Shown: positions 28,966-38,138, numbered from the stretch's first letter. The stretch: DNA of 49,740 nt from Bacteroidaceae bacterium (GCA_024688885.1 JAILDV010000018.1:1-49740); one strand, 5' to 3'. Translations and numbers: made by a program. Notes: generated from the sequence alone by a model not told the origin.

Positions 28966-30285
28966 TCAGTCTTCTGAAATGGAATGTCCCTGATAGAATT
29001 GGAGTATTTTTCTGCGGAACATGAAGGTGTAGCGTGACTGGAGTGCTGTTGTTTCAGCCTTCTGTAAGTTGGTTTTGGACTCCTGGTATTCTGTGGCAGT
29101 GACTTTCCCGTTCTCGTATTTTTTCTGCATGAGATTGAAAGCGGTGCGTGAGGCAGTAAGGGCTGCATCGCTGCTGATGCATTGCTTTTGGGCAGCGAGG
29201 GCGTTGTAGTAGGCTTGCTGTATTTCCTTGTAAAGCGTTTTCTGAGTCTCTTCAAGTTGGAACTGACGTGCTTCCACCTGAAGCCGTGCTTGGCGCACTG
29301 CATTTCGAGTGGCGTAACGATTGAAAATGGGAATAGAGAGGGCGATGCCAAGGGACTGATTGAAGTTGTCTTCCATCTGTTTACCGAAAGAGGCTGCCTC
29401 GAAGCCAGAGGTCTTGTAGTAGTTGGTGCCCATGCCGGCTGAGAGATGGAGGGAAGGGTAGTGTCCTGCTTGTGCAATACGGACACCTCTCTCTGCACTG
29501 AGCACGTTCAGTTTCCCTGCACGTATTTGTGGCTTAGTGTTGAGCGCTTCTGCATAGATGGCATCGGGTGCCGTAAGTATGATGGCAGACGGGTCTGCTG
29601 CTTCTGGTTGCAGGATGTCGAACTGCTCGGGGGTGGAAAGCTCAAGCAATTGGGAGAGTTCGAGTAAGGCAAGCATGGCGGAGTTTTTCTGTTGTGTGAG
29701 TGATAGTTCATCGGCTGCCACGTGTGATTGGGCTTCTGCCAATTCTGTTTCCGATACTTTACCGTTCTGAAATAACAATTCCACACGGTGTGCCTGAGCT
29801 TGGCTGAGTTCCTTTTGTCGTTCTGCCACAGCCACAAGGTCTTTCTGATAGACAGCTTCAAGGAAGGCTGATGCCACTTGCATGCAAATATTCTCCTTGG
29901 CTTTCTCAAGGTCGGCTATGGCAGCTTGCAGGTTGAGTTTGTTCTGACGTATTTGATTGGAAATCTGTCCGCCTGTGTAAAGAGGAACGTCGGAACCCAA
30001 ATTGAAAGAAGTGCTTTGGGTGTTGCGGTCTGCATAGGTGTTGTCTATGGTCAATCCGCGACCGAATCCGAAACTTTCGTTGGCGGATGCCTGCAAGTTG
30101 GGCAGACGACTGTTCTTGGCAGTACTAAGCGACACTTCCTGGTTCCTTACGTTGTTTTCCTGCAACTTGATGTCGATGTTGTGGGCAATGGCATAGTCTA
30201 TGCATTGGCGCAGACTCCATTGCTCTTGTGCAACCACTGTGGTAGCCAGGAGCAAACATATTATATATATTATGGAGTGTTTCAT
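28966..30285 (-). CDS. TolC-family outer-membrane efflux protein
   Basis: This 439-residue protein has a signal peptide (MKHSIIYIICLLLATTVVAQ). It then shows the two-repeat TolC pattern, starting WSLRQCIDYAIAHNIDIKLQ with long helices and strand segments such as ASANESFGFGRGLTIDN and LHLSAGMGTNYY. It should form the trimeric outer-membrane channel for the MacA-like adaptor and MacB-like permeases encoded just upstream. It is the last gene of the ten-gene leftward operon, 22 bases after the adaptor gene. Confidence 0.93.
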   Translation of the reverse strand: MKHSIIYIICLLLATTVVAQEQWSLRQCIDYAIAHNIDIKLQENNVRNQEVSLSTAKNSRLPNLQASANESFGFGRGLTIDNTYADRNTQSTSFNLGSDVPLYTGGQISNQIRQNKLNLQAAIADLEKAKENICMQVASAFLEAVYQKDLVAVAERQKELSQAQAHRVELLFQNGKVSETELAEAQSHVAADELSLTQQKNSAMLALLELSQLLELSTPEQFDILQPEAADPSAIILTAPDAIYAEALNTKPQIRAGKLNVLSAERGVRIAQAGHYPSLHLSAGMGTNYYKTSGFEAASFGKQMEDNFNQSLGIALSIPIFNRYATRNAVRQARLQVEARQFQLEETQKTLYKEIQQAYYNALAAQKQCISSDAALTASRTAFNLMQKKYENGKVTATEYQESKTNLQKAETTALQSRYTFMFRRKILQFYQGHSISED

Positions 30286-30307
30286 ATCGCAATTTTCATT
30301 ATCATTT

Positions 30308-31411
30308 TCATTCCTTCATTTTCTCTATTCCTCTCACTTTACTGCCCACTTGCAGTCCCTTCTTAATCTCGATGTTGAGACCATCGCTGATGCCAGTCGT
30401 TACAGCACGACGTTCGAAAGTTTGTTTGGAAGACGTTGTGTCGGTGAGCACATACACATAGGTGGAGTCTCCTGCAAATTCAAGAGATGCTTCGGGCACA
30501 CAGATGGTCTTGGTGGCACGTTCGAGCACAATCTCTGCGTTGGCACTATAACCGGCACGTATTTTCACCCCTTCGGGCAACTGGATGGCAGCCTTGATTT
30601 CGAAGAGGTTGGCGCCATTCTCTTCCGCTGCCTTAGGAGCGATGTATTCGAGGGTTGCATCAAGTGTGAGCTCTTGGATGGCACCTACGAAGATTTTGAC
30701 AGGCATGCCGGCAACAATACGTCCAACCTCTGTTTCGTCAATTTTGCCACGGAAGATGAGATCTTGCATGTTGGCAACTGTGGCGATGGTGGTACCATCG
30801 TTGAAAGAGTTGCTGAGGATGACCGAGTTACCTACTTTGACTGGTACATCGAGCACGATGCCATCGATGGTGGAACGAATGAGGGTTGTGCTCATCTGGG
30901 CATTGTTGAGAGAAATACCATCTCTGACAATGTGAAGGGCATCCTTGGCATTGTTCATTTCCATCTTGGCATTTTTCAGTGCAACTTCCGATTTCTCGTA
31001 ATCTTCAGCACTCACCACTTTCTCGGTATAGAGATTCTTCATGCGGTCGAAGTCTGTCTGTGCTTGCTTGAGGGAAATCTCTGCCAGTTTCACACGATTC
31101 TCGGCGCTGCTGAGGCTGGACATGTCAGGAATGACCTTCACTTTGGCTATCACCTCGTCCTTCTTCACCAGATCACCAGCTTCTTTGTAGAGTTCAGCGA
31201 TGATGCCTGAAATTTGAGGCTTGATGTTCACTTCGTCACGTGGCTCAATCTTGCCAGTGATGATGGTGGTCTTCTCGATGTCGAGAATTTTCGCAGTGTT
31301 GATTTCGTAGGTGGTCACTGTGGGTGTGGACTTCAGATAGAGGAACACAAACGTGCCAAAGAACACTGCTGCTATGAGGCCAATGCCTGCCCATTTGAAA
31401 AACTTTTTCAT
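30308..31411 (-). CDS. MacA/HlyD-type periplasmic adaptor
   Basis: This 367-residue protein has one N-terminal membrane anchor (WAGIGLIAAVFFGTFVFLYL). A lipoyl-like half follows (GKIEPRDEVNIKPQISGIIAELYKEAG), then a coiled-coil hairpin, a second lipoyl half (LIRSTIDGIVLDVPVKVGNSV) and beta-barrel parts. Such adaptors bridge ABC permeases and TolC. It lies between two FtsX-type permease genes and the TolC-like gene. The 82-bp gap before it carries a family 2 repeat (31413-31440), which supplies the purine-rich region in front of the ATG. Confidence 0.92.
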   Translation of the reverse strand: MKKFFKWAGIGLIAAVFFGTFVFLYLKSTPTVTTYEINTAKILDIEKTTIITGKIEPRDEVNIKPQISGIIAELYKEAGDLVKKDEVIAKVKVIPDMSSLSSAENRVKLAEISLKQAQTDFDRMKNLYTEKVVSAEDYEKSEVALKNAKMEMNNAKDALHIVRDGISLNNAQMSTTLIRSTIDGIVLDVPVKVGNSVILSNSFNDGTTIATVANMQDLIFRGKIDETEVGRIVAGMPVKIFVGAIQELTLDATLEYIAPKAAEENGANLFEIKAAIQLPEGVKIRAGYSANAEIVLERATKTICVPEASLEFAGDSTYVYVLTDTTSSKQTFERRAVTTGISDGLNIEIKKGLQVGSKVRGIEKMKE

Positions 31412-31412
31412 A

Positions 31413-31440
31413 AAGACCCCCCTCCCCGCTCCCCCAAAAG
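31413..31440 (-). repeat. Palindromic repeat, family 2 copy 3, in the leader of the adaptor gene
   Basis: On the minus strand CTTCCCCTTTTGGGGGAG is followed by CGGGGAGGGGGGTCTTT, resembling the hairpin-rich ends of the repeats at 2876-2985 and 12664-12717. It lies immediately before the ATG. A separate hairpin, GTAGAAT/ATTCTAC, lies at 31448-31474. Confidence 0.5.
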
Positions 31441-31493
31441 GGGAAGAGTAGAATGTTAGTGGGGAGGATTCTACTTATTGTATTGTTATTCTT

Positions 31494-32744
31494 TTATTCG
31501 TCTCTAATTGCATCCACAGGCTTAATAGCCATAGCGCGAATGGTGGGTGCTAATCCTGCCAACACACCTAAGAGTGCCAAAAGGGTGGCGGCACCGATGG
31601 CGATGCCAAAGGAGATTTGGAAGGTGGCGCCAGAGGTGTCGTCCTGCAAAGCGTTTTCCACCATTTGCAGCACCATCACGGCGAAGGTCATGCCGCTCAG
31701 ACCTGCCACGAGGGTAAGCACGATGCTTTCGCTCATGATCATGGTGAGTATGTCGGTGGGAGTGGCACCGATGGCACGGCGAATACCGATTTCTGTGGTG
31801 CGTTCTTTTACTGTGACCACCATGATATTGCTCACACCGATGGCGCCTGAAAAAAGGGTTCCTAAGCCAATCAGCCACACGAGGATGCTCACTCCTTGGA
31901 AGAGGTTGTCTATCATGGAGAAGATGGCTTCGGCATTGACGGTGAGCACTGCTTGAGTGTCATCGGGATGGATGGTGTGGATGCGTTTCACCACAGCCTC
32001 CACTTTTTTTTGTATGTCGGACATCCTGTAACCTTCGCGTGCGGTGAGGCAGAGGATATCGACTTTGTTGCCTCGGTTATATGCTTGTTGCATGGTGGTG
32101 TAGGGGATATGAACAGTGGTGGTGGCGTTGCCGCCAATGCTGACACCTCCCTCACTCTTGCCGCTGATGCCCACCACTTGGTAGTGGATGCCATCGATGA
32201 TGATGAATTTGCCGAGGGCGTTCTCGTCGGTGGTGAAGAGTTCTTCGACGATGCGGCTACCAATGGTGCAGACTTTCCTGCTTTTGTTCACATCCACATC
32301 GTTCAGCCCACGCCCTTTCCGTATCTTGGGATTGTCGATTTTATCGACATCGGGAAACTCGCCCTTGACCGTGACGCTTGACTTGTTAGTGCCATAGGCT
32401 GCGGTGCCTCGCCAGTTGGAGATGGTGGGGGACACGATTTCCAGTTCTGGAACGGAGGAACGAATCAGTTGCACGTCGCGTGTTTCGATAGACCACATGC
32501 GCCCCTTCTTGAAGCCTTTGTATGCCTCGCTGGTGGGGGCTGCCATCATGAAGCCTGAGTTGTTGGCAAACCCTGCAAAGTTGTTGGCAAGCGTGGATTC
32601 CAATCCTCTACCGCCACCCATGAGCAGCAGGAGCATGAACACGCCCCAGAAGATGCCGAACGCAGTCAGGAACGTGCGGGTCTTGTTGCGGGAGAGTGCG
32701 CTGAAAATCTCACTCCATTGGTCGCTGTCTAATCTGAACTTCAT
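31494..32744 (-). CDS. MacB-like ABC transporter permease (FtsX family), second of a pair
   Basis: This 416-residue protein starts with SALSRNKTRTFLTAFGIFWGVFMLLLLMGG (anchor helix). A large periplasmic MacB-type domain follows, with NFAGFANNSGFMMAAPTSEA, then three C-terminal membrane helices with FSGAIGVSNIMVVTVKERTTEIGIRRAIGA, the usual FtsX signature. It should pair with the neighbouring permease and the separate ATPase to drive export, probably of a lipid, peptide or toxic compound. It overlaps the preceding permease gene by 4 bases. Confidence 0.93.
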   Translation of the reverse strand: MKFRLDSDQWSEIFSALSRNKTRTFLTAFGIFWGVFMLLLLMGGGRGLESTLANNFAGFANNSGFMMAAPTSEAYKGFKKGRMWSIETRDVQLIRSSVPELEIVSPTISNWRGTAAYGTNKSSVTVKGEFPDVDKIDNPKIRKGRGLNDVDVNKSRKVCTIGSRIVEELFTTDENALGKFIIIDGIHYQVVGISGKSEGGVSIGGNATTTVHIPYTTMQQAYNRGNKVDILCLTAREGYRMSDIQKKVEAVVKRIHTIHPDDTQAVLTVNAEAIFSMIDNLFQGVSILVWLIGLGTLFSGAIGVSNIMVVTVKERTTEIGIRRAIGATPTDILTMIMSESIVLTLVAGLSGMTFAVMVLQMVENALQDDTSGATFQISFGIAIGAATLLALLGVLAGLAPTIRAMAIKPVDAIRDE

Positions 32745-33997
32745 CCTCTCAATGCTTCGATGGGTTTCACTTGGGCTGCCTTGCTGGCTGGGAAGAAACC
32801 AGCCAATGCACCGGCAATAATCATGACGATGGTGGCATGGATGCAGGTGGCGATGTCAACGGTGGGGTCAACGAAAATGGAGGATTGGAAGAATCCCATG
32901 TCCATTGTCTGGTTGCCGTAGTAGACGTCCATCCCTTCACAGAAAATGATGCCGAGCAGCATGCCGATATAGCCGAAAATGGTGGTGATAACAATGCTTT
33001 CGAGCACCACCATGCTGATGATGTTCCAGGGAGTGGCACCGATTGCCTTGCGGATGCCGAATTCGTGGGTACGCTCCTTCACGGTGATGAGCATGATGTT
33101 GCTCACACCTACGATGCCGCTGAGCAAGGTGAGCAGACCGAGAATCCAAAAGGAGGTGTGGAGGATGTTTTTTGCTTTGGTCATGTCGGCATTTTCGCTG
33201 GCAGAGTTCCAAATCCAGAGTGCAGAACGGTCGTCGGAGGCAAATTCGTGACGATTGCCCATCACTTTTCGGAAGGCTTTCTCAAAGGCTTCGTTCTTCT
33301 CTTCGGTATCAAGCCCTTTCGATTTTAATTGTAATTGGTCGATGTCGTAACCTTTGCCGTATATGGTCTTGAGGGTGGTGAGGGGGGCATAGAAATCGTT
33401 GCCTGACATCATGCCGTCGTCTTTGTAGATGCCGACCACGGCGAAAGTGATGCCGTCGATGCGCACTTGCTGGTTGATGGCTCGTTCACCGTGCTTGAAG
33501 AGGTCTTCACGGTTCTTGTCGCTGATGACAATGACTTTGCGCTGTTCGCGGAGGTCGATGGGATTGATGAAGCGTCCTTCGAGTAATTGGAGGGCTTCCA
33601 TCTCTTGAGTGGATGGTTGTGCGCCTTGCAGGGACACGTTGCTCAGATAGTTCTTGCCAAAAGAGGCAGAATTGGCGGTGTGGCTGATTTGTGCAATGAC
33701 GGAACTGAGTTCGTTGGGGAAGTTGCGTTGGGTCACTTCGCTGTCGCTGTCGTCGAGTTTGATGCGTCGTCCCTCCTTGATGCCGTTGTAGGGTTTGGAG
33801 GTGAAGCCGGGGAAGACGTGGATGGCATCGAAAGAGAAGCCTTCGCTTGCCCGTTCGAAGGTATGGATGATGCCGTTGCTGGTTCCTTGCAGAATAATCA
33901 GCAGAAAAATGCCGCAAGCCACAGCGAATCCTGTAGCGAGCGAACGTAGTTTGTTACGGCTCAATGAACCAAATATCTCTCTGAATATCTCAATCAT
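32741..33997 (-). CDS. MacB-like ABC transporter permease (FtsX family), first of a pair
   Basis: This 418-residue paralogue of the next gene has the same layout: anchor helix LRSLATGFAVACGIFLLIILQG, periplasmic MacB-type domain, and a C-terminal FtsX region with LLSGIVGVSNIMLITVKERTHEFGIRKAIGA. Two unequal permeases next to one ATPase gene suggest a heterodimeric MacB-type exporter. The substrate is unknown. The spacer in front (33998-34066) is made of CCCTAAC and CTCAACT-like heptamers and has no promoter I can see. Confidence 0.93.
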   Translation of the reverse strand: MIEIFREIFGSLSRNKLRSLATGFAVACGIFLLIILQGTSNGIIHTFERASEGFSFDAIHVFPGFTSKPYNGIKEGRRIKLDDSDSEVTQRNFPNELSSVIAQISHTANSASFGKNYLSNVSLQGAQPSTQEMEALQLLEGRFINPIDLREQRKVIVISDKNREDLFKHGERAINQQVRIDGITFAVVGIYKDDGMMSGNDFYAPLTTLKTIYGKGYDIDQLQLKSKGLDTEEKNEAFEKAFRKVMGNRHEFASDDRSALWIWNSASENADMTKAKNILHTSFWILGLLTLLSGIVGVSNIMLITVKERTHEFGIRKAIGATPWNIISMVVLESIVITTIFGYIGMLLGIIFCEGMDVYYGNQTMDMGFFQSSIFVDPTVDIATCIHATIVMIIAGALAGFFPASKAAQVKPIEALRG

Positions 33998-34066
33998 GAC
34001 TTTAATGTTGACCCTAACCCAAACCCTAACACATCCCCCTAGGCTCTCAACCCTTAACTCTCAACT

Positions 34067-34726
34067 CTAAACAATCACCCCGTCCACAATGTGGATGGTC
34101 CTGTTTGTTTGTGCAGCCACGTCAGCCTCATGTGTCACTACGATGATGGTGAGTCCCTGTTGATTGAGTTCTTTCAGCAATTCCATCACTTCGACGGTGG
34201 TCTTGCTGTCGAGGGCTCCTGTCGGTTCGTCGGCAAGGATGATTTTAGGGTGTGTGATGAGGGCACGAGCGATGGCGACACGCTGTTTTTGACCACCCGA
34301 CATCTCGTTGGGCAGGTGGTGTGCCCAGTCGCGCAGTCCCACCTTGTCAAGGTATTCCATCGCAATGGTGTTGCGCTTGCGGCGGCTCACACCTTGATAG
34401 AAGAGGGGCAGGGCGACGTTCTCCAGCGCATCCTTGTAGGGAATGAGGTTGAAAGACTGAAAAACGAAACCAATCATACGGTTTCGGTAGCCCGCTGCTT
34501 TGGTTTCGCTGAGGTCTTTGATGAGGGTGCCGCCCAAGGTGTACTTACCCTCGTCATAGTCGTCGAGGATGCCGAGAATGTTGAGTAGCGTCGATTTCCC
34601 TGAACCTGATGCACCCATGATGGCGACAAACTCGCCTTCTTCTATGTTGAGGTCTATACCCTTCAAGACGTGCAAGGGTTGTGCGCCCTTGTACGTCTTG
34701 TGGAGTCCTTTCAGTTGAATCATCAT
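34067..34726 (-). CDS. ABC transporter ATP-binding protein (LolD/MacB type)
   Basis: This 219-residue ATPase has Walker A GASGSGKSTLLNIL (about residues 34-47), Q-loop FVFQSFNLIP, signature NEMSGGQKQRVAIARAL and Walker B IILADEPTGALD, followed by the His switch VVTHEAD. The sequence type is that of LolD/MacB ATPases serving FtsX-like permeases, which follow directly. Two adjacent ATG codons start it. Confidence 0.95.
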   Translation of the reverse strand: MMIQLKGLHKTYKGAQPLHVLKGIDLNIEEGEFVAIMGASGSGKSTLLNILGILDDYDEGKYTLGGTLIKDLSETKAAGYRNRMIGFVFQSFNLIPYKDALENVALPLFYQGVSRRKRNTIAMEYLDKVGLRDWAHHLPNEMSGGQKQRVAIARALITHPKIILADEPTGALDSKTTVEVMELLKELNQQGLTIIVVTHEADVAAQTNRTIHIVDGVIV

Positions 34727-34729
34727 AAC

Positions 34730-34984
34730 TTATATGCTGTCAGATTTCTCTGAAAGTGCTTGGTCAATCACTTTCATCAGAGAGTCAGCCTTGAATGTGA
34801 GTACGCTGTCCACATTCATTTTAACCCCCTTCATGTATTCCTTTGCCTTTTGTGGGTCACCAGCATTCAATGCGTCTTCTGCACAATAATAGTAACTCCA
34901 TGCAATGGTCTTGGGACTGTCACACGATGTGAATGACAGAGTTGCGATAATCACTCCTGCCAATAGTTTCGTGTTTGCTTTCAT
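34730..34984 (-). CDS. Small lipoprotein of unknown function
   Basis: From the ATG at 34984 this gives 84 residues. A lipoprotein signal peptide ends at the lipobox LSFTSC, so the mature chain should be a lipid-anchored envelope protein. The mature part is one short helical hairpin (YYYCAEDALNAGDPQKAKEYM) reminiscent of a single TPR-like unit, followed by a second helix. It sits between the GIN-domain gene and the LolD-like ATPase gene with 3 bases to the latter. Two codons upstream another ATG is possible (34990). Confidence 0.7.
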   Translation of the reverse strand: MKANTKLLAGVIIATLSFTSCDSPKTIAWSYYYCAEDALNAGDPQKAKEYMKGVKMNVDSVLTFKADSLMKVIDQALSEKSDSI

Positions 34985-35003
34985 CGTCACTTTTGTCTGG
35001 TTT

Positions 35004-35840
35004 TTATTGAATCTTGATGTTTCCGGTCACCTGAAGTCTGCGTGAATCAAGGCTGGCTTTGCCAAAACTTTGTTTGGTCAAGTTATGGCATTTGCCCTTC
35101 AACTTCACGTCGCCACTGCCGCCAGCGCTGACGATGAGATTGTCGCACTTGACATCGAGATTGGCTTCTCCATCGCTGGTAAGTTGGAGATTGATGTTGT
35201 TGGCTTTGAGGTCGGTGGTGATGTCACCGTTCCCGTCCATTTGGATGGTAACATCTTCACAATTGAACTTCTTGGCAACCACATCGCCATCCCCATTGAT
35301 AATGATGCGAAGTTTACCACAATCTACGTGGGGAGCCTCAAAGTCGCCGTCGCCATTTATTTCGATGTCGAGATCGCCTGTAAAGAAATCATCACCCTTG
35401 ATTTCCAGGTCTCCATCACCGTTCACCTTCACGCTACGGAGGTCAGGTACGATGATTTTGAGTTTGATGCTGGGCAAGTTTCGTGTGGCATTCTTGGTAA
35501 CGACATGAAGGGTGTTGTCACCTTCTTTCTCAGCTTTCTCCACTTTGATATCGTTGGCTTTAATGGCTTTCTCATTGCCCGTCACCTCCACACTGAAGTC
35601 TTCGCCTTGACGCAGGTCGATGTCGGCATTGCCATCCATTACGATGTGGGCGAATGGTTCGAGATCGAGGGCTTGGGTCACAACTTTTCCCCATTTCTCA
35701 CTGTCACGGAAATAATCTTTACCGTTTCTCGACTTAATCATTTGCTCTTTCTGCTCCAGCGTGAAATTGCAGGAAGTGAAGGAGAATACCGCCCATCCGA
35801 AACAAAGGATGGTGATGATGCGCAGATGTTTCATGCTCAT
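35004..35840 (-). CDS. GIN-domain (DUF2807) envelope protein
   Basis: The 278-residue protein from the ATG at 35840 has a lipoprotein-type leader (IITILCFGWAVFSFTSCN). A beta-helical domain follows, with the recurring pattern of short strands and NGDGD-like turns (KVNGDGDLEIKGDD, EINGDGDFEAP, IINGDGDVVAKKF, QMDGNGDITT). This is the head-GIN/DUF2807 fold, common in Bacteroidetes as a secreted or surface protein and often next to GntR/ABC operons. Its role is unknown. A longer start at 35858 is possible but would precede the signal peptide with polar residues. Confidence 0.85.
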   Translation of the reverse strand: MSMKHLRIITILCFGWAVFSFTSCNFTLEQKEQMIKSRNGKDYFRDSEKWGKVVTQALDLEPFAHIVMDGNADIDLRQGEDFSVEVTGNEKAIKANDIKVEKAEKEGDNTLHVVTKNATRNLPSIKLKIIVPDLRSVKVNGDGDLEIKGDDFFTGDLDIEINGDGDFEAPHVDCGKLRIIINGDGDVVAKKFNCEDVTIQMDGNGDITTDLKANNINLQLTSDGEANLDVKCDNLIVSAGGSGDVKLKGKCHNLTKQSFGKASLDSRRLQVTGNIKIQ

Positions 35841-35861
35841 TGTTGTTTCAATTATCATTTG

Positions 35862-36233
35862 TCAATTATCATTTCTCATTTGGAATGAGATGATACCTTT
35901 CGTCAATTCGTCCATGCTGATGTTGAGATTCGCCATCTGACGTGCCACGCCGGGCAGGGTTTCATTCATGAACTCCTCGCGTTTCATCTGCAGGATGGCA
36001 GTTTTTGCGCCCACTGATACGAAGTAGCCAAGTCCACGTTTCGTGTAGATGATTTCTTTGTTTTGCAACCAGTCGTAGGCACGTGCACAGGTGTTGGCAT
36101 TCACCTCTACTGTGGCGGCGTACTCTCTCACGCTGGGGACGCGCTCGTCTTCGAGCAGCTTTCCTTGCAAGATGTCGTCGCAGATGAAGTCTGCGATTTG
36201 CAAATATATAGCTTTATTATCTTTGAATCGCAT
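35862..36233 (-). CDS. GntR-family transcriptional regulator (YtrA-like)
   Basis: This 123-residue protein has an N-terminal winged helix-turn-helix (YLQIADFICDDILQGKLLEDERVPSVREYAATVEVNANTCARAY, in part) and a short helical C-terminal tail, as in the YtrA subfamily that controls ABC transporters. The start at ATG 36233 (MRFKDNKAIYLQ) is chosen; a longer reading overlaps the permease gene and lacks similarity. It lies third in the operon behind an ABC ATPase and a permease. A palindrome of the expected kind (38010-38033) overlaps the operon promoter, so it probably represses its own operon. Confidence 0.9.
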   Translation of the reverse strand: MRFKDNKAIYLQIADFICDDILQGKLLEDERVPSVREYAATVEVNANTCARAYDWLQNKEIIYTKRGLGYFVSVGAKTAILQMKREEFMNETLPGVARQMANLNISMDELTKGIISFQMRNDN

Positions 36234-36243
36234 AATTTTCACA

Positions 36244-37200
36244 TTATTTATTAAAAGATGAAGTAATTTGTGCTTTGGTGTAACGATTATAGCTCCACCA
36301 GATGAAAAGGGCACTTGCAACAAGTGTGATGAAGGACAGCACATAATAGAAGATGGTGAGCGCTTGACCAACATCTTCGATATCGGGGGCTGTGACGTCC
36401 ATGACAGTTGGAATATTGGCACCCAATGCAACGCAGATGAAGAATACGAAGCTCAGGATGGTACCAAGCACCTGCAGGGCTGCGTAGGTGAGGATGATGT
36501 TGTACTTGTATTTGAAGGCATTGCCCAAGAAGTAGATGGTGCTTTGGAAGAATGCGCTACAGAAGACGAGGAGGGTGAAGGCGTTGAAGTATTGTATGGC
36601 ATCGTCATTTGTGATGCTTCTTTCAGCGTTGTGCCCAATACCACGCATGAAAACAATTTCTGTAATGCCTCTCATGGAGCACATCTCGCCAACAGAAACC
36701 GTCAGAGACTTGATGCCGTTTTCTGTACCATAATTGATGAGGGTGAGCAGGGCGTTGAATCCGTCAGCTAAGAGCAGGGAGAGGATGCAGAGGATGAATC
36801 CACCCACGAGCACGAGCAGGGCGTGCCACGTGAATTTCTCCAGATTGGTGGCAGGTAGGGTGAGCTCGGTGATGCGTCCCTGCTTGTTTCGCAGGTTGTG
36901 TGCCCAGCAGCCAGCAAAAATCTGCAGCATGATGAAGAAGAAGCCCAGTTCGTATAGAGCTGTTAAATACATCCAGTTGTAGTCTTCGAAGGAATTTGCC
37001 TCGGGTACGTATGAAAAGGCTGGCCCACTCATGCCGCCATTCACGACAGAATCGTACATGGTGTAGCGTGCGATGAAACCTAGTAGGGCGATGCAGACAG
37101 CTCCAGCAATAGTGACTAACGTCATGTTGCGATAAAACGACTTGTTGATAGTCAGGTCGTATGTTGCGAAGTTCGTAAATCTTTCTTTCATGAAGTTCAT
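36244..37200 (-). CDS. ABC transporter permease-like membrane protein
   Basis: This 318-residue protein has about six membrane segments, among them NMTLVTIAGAVCIALLGFIARY, YELGFFFIMLQIFAGCWA, WHALLVLVGGFILCILSLLLADG and YVLSFITLVASALFIWW. A cytosolic part near LRNKQGRITELTLPATNLEKF resembles that of ABC-2 type export permeases in GntR-linked operons. It follows the ATPase gene by 4 bases and precedes the GntR gene by 10, so it is taken as the membrane partner of that ATPase. Confidence 0.8.
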   Translation of the reverse strand: MNFMKERFTNFATYDLTINKSFYRNMTLVTIAGAVCIALLGFIARYTMYDSVVNGGMSGPAFSYVPEANSFEDYNWMYLTALYELGFFFIMLQIFAGCWAHNLRNKQGRITELTLPATNLEKFTWHALLVLVGGFILCILSLLLADGFNALLTLINYGTENGIKSLTVSVGEMCSMRGITEIVFMRGIGHNAERSITNDDAIQYFNAFTLLVFCSAFFQSTIYFLGNAFKYKYNIILTYAALQVLGTILSFVFFICVALGANIPTVMDVTAPDIEDVGQALTIFYYVLSFITLVASALFIWWSYNRYTKAQITSSFNK

Positions 37201-37204
37201 AATC

Positions 37205-37951
37205 TTATCCTCCTATTTGTGCTTTGGTTAATGCTTGAATGAAGAGCTCCTCTAAGTTGACAGGCTCTTCCATGTTCATTCTCTCGTTGAGCAGGACCGC
37301 ATTCTGCTCGATGATGGTCACGTGGTCGAGCAGAGTCTCCACATCGCGTACCTGATGGGTGGAGATGACCACAATCTGATCGTCTCTCATGCCCTGTGCC
37401 ACCACCTTGCGGAACTGGCTCTTGCTGGGAATGTCGAGTCCGTTGGTGGGCTCGTCCATCAGGAGGAGCTTCGTGCGTGCTGCGAGCGCGATACACATAT
37501 ATACCTTCTTCTTCTGACCCATGGAGAGGGCACCGAGATTGATCTGAGGCATGCCATTCGCATCGAGAGTGGCACCATTCACGTTGAGCATGTCGAACAT
37601 GTCGAGTAGTTCCACCATCAGCTGCTCGTCAAAGTTAGGATAGAAAGGACGAAGCACCTTCAAGTAGTCGGGCAGGGGGATGGAGGGGAGATTGTACTCT
37701 TCAGGCACGATGAACATTTCCTGAAGGGTTTCGGGCAGACGCTTCTGGGTGTTCGCACCGTTGAGGGTGATTTCTCCCTGCTTGGGGCGCAGGAGTCCCA
37801 TGATGAGGTAGAGCAGGGTGCTCTTACCTGTACCGTTCTTGCCTAACAGACCGTATATGCCAGGCTCCTCGTACGATAGCGAGAAGTTCTCCAGCACGTT
37901 GTGCATGGCGTTGTAGCCATAGGTGATGTTCTCAATCTTTAGCATAGTCAT
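37205..37951 (-). CDS. ABC transporter ATP-binding protein (YtrB/CcmA type)
   Basis: This 248-residue ATPase has Walker A GLLGKNGTGKSTLLYL (about residue 35), signature LGALSMGQKKKVYMC and Walker B LLLMDEPTNGLD, then a His switch VVISTHQ. It is the drug- or lantibiotic-export type typical of GntR (YtrA) operons. It is the first gene of the ten-gene leftward unit, behind a -7 box at 38035-38042. Confidence 0.93.
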   Translation of the reverse strand: MTMLKIENITYGYNAMHNVLENFSLSYEEPGIYGLLGKNGTGKSTLLYLIMGLLRPKQGEITLNGANTQKRLPETLQEMFIVPEEYNLPSIPLPDYLKVLRPFYPNFDEQLMVELLDMFDMLNVNGATLDANGMPQINLGALSMGQKKKVYMCIALAARTKLLLMDEPTNGLDIPSKSQFRKVVAQGMRDDQIVVISTHQVRDVETLLDHVTIIEQNAVLLNERMNMEEPVNLEELFIQALTKAQIGG

Positions 37952-38009
37952 TTTTAGTTTTAGTTGATGTAAATAGTGTTATATATAACGTTTGTTTTAT
38001 TGCTTTATT

Positions 38010-38033
38010 AGTGTACTACTTTAATAATACACT
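38010..38033 (-). promoter_or_regulatory. Putative GntR operator
   Basis: AGTGTA (38010-38015) and TACACT (38028-38033) are perfect inverted arms, and the inner bases are partly symmetrical as well (9 of 12 per arm). The site lies just downstream of the -7 box and over the expected transcription start. That is a repressor position, and the operon encodes a GntR/YtrA-type regulator. Confidence 0.6.
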
Positions 38034-38034
38034 G

Positions 38035-38042
38035 CAAAGGTA
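38035..38042 (-). promoter_or_regulatory. -7 box of the ten-gene export operon
   Basis: On the minus strand this reads TACCTTTG, with the start codon of the first gene 84 bases downstream. Confidence 0.7.
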
Positions 38043-38130
38043 GAGCAATTTATTTGTAACTTCCAAATGTTTGCTAAAGAAAATGCGAATATTTAACATT
38101 TTTTTAACATTGAGTGTCGAAATAAAGTTG

Positions 38131-38138
38131 TAACTTTG
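38131..38138 (+). promoter_or_regulatory. -7 box of the Nif3-like gene
   Basis: TAACTTTG lies 36 bases before the ATG at 38175. It is divergent from the export-operon promoter. Confidence 0.68.
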
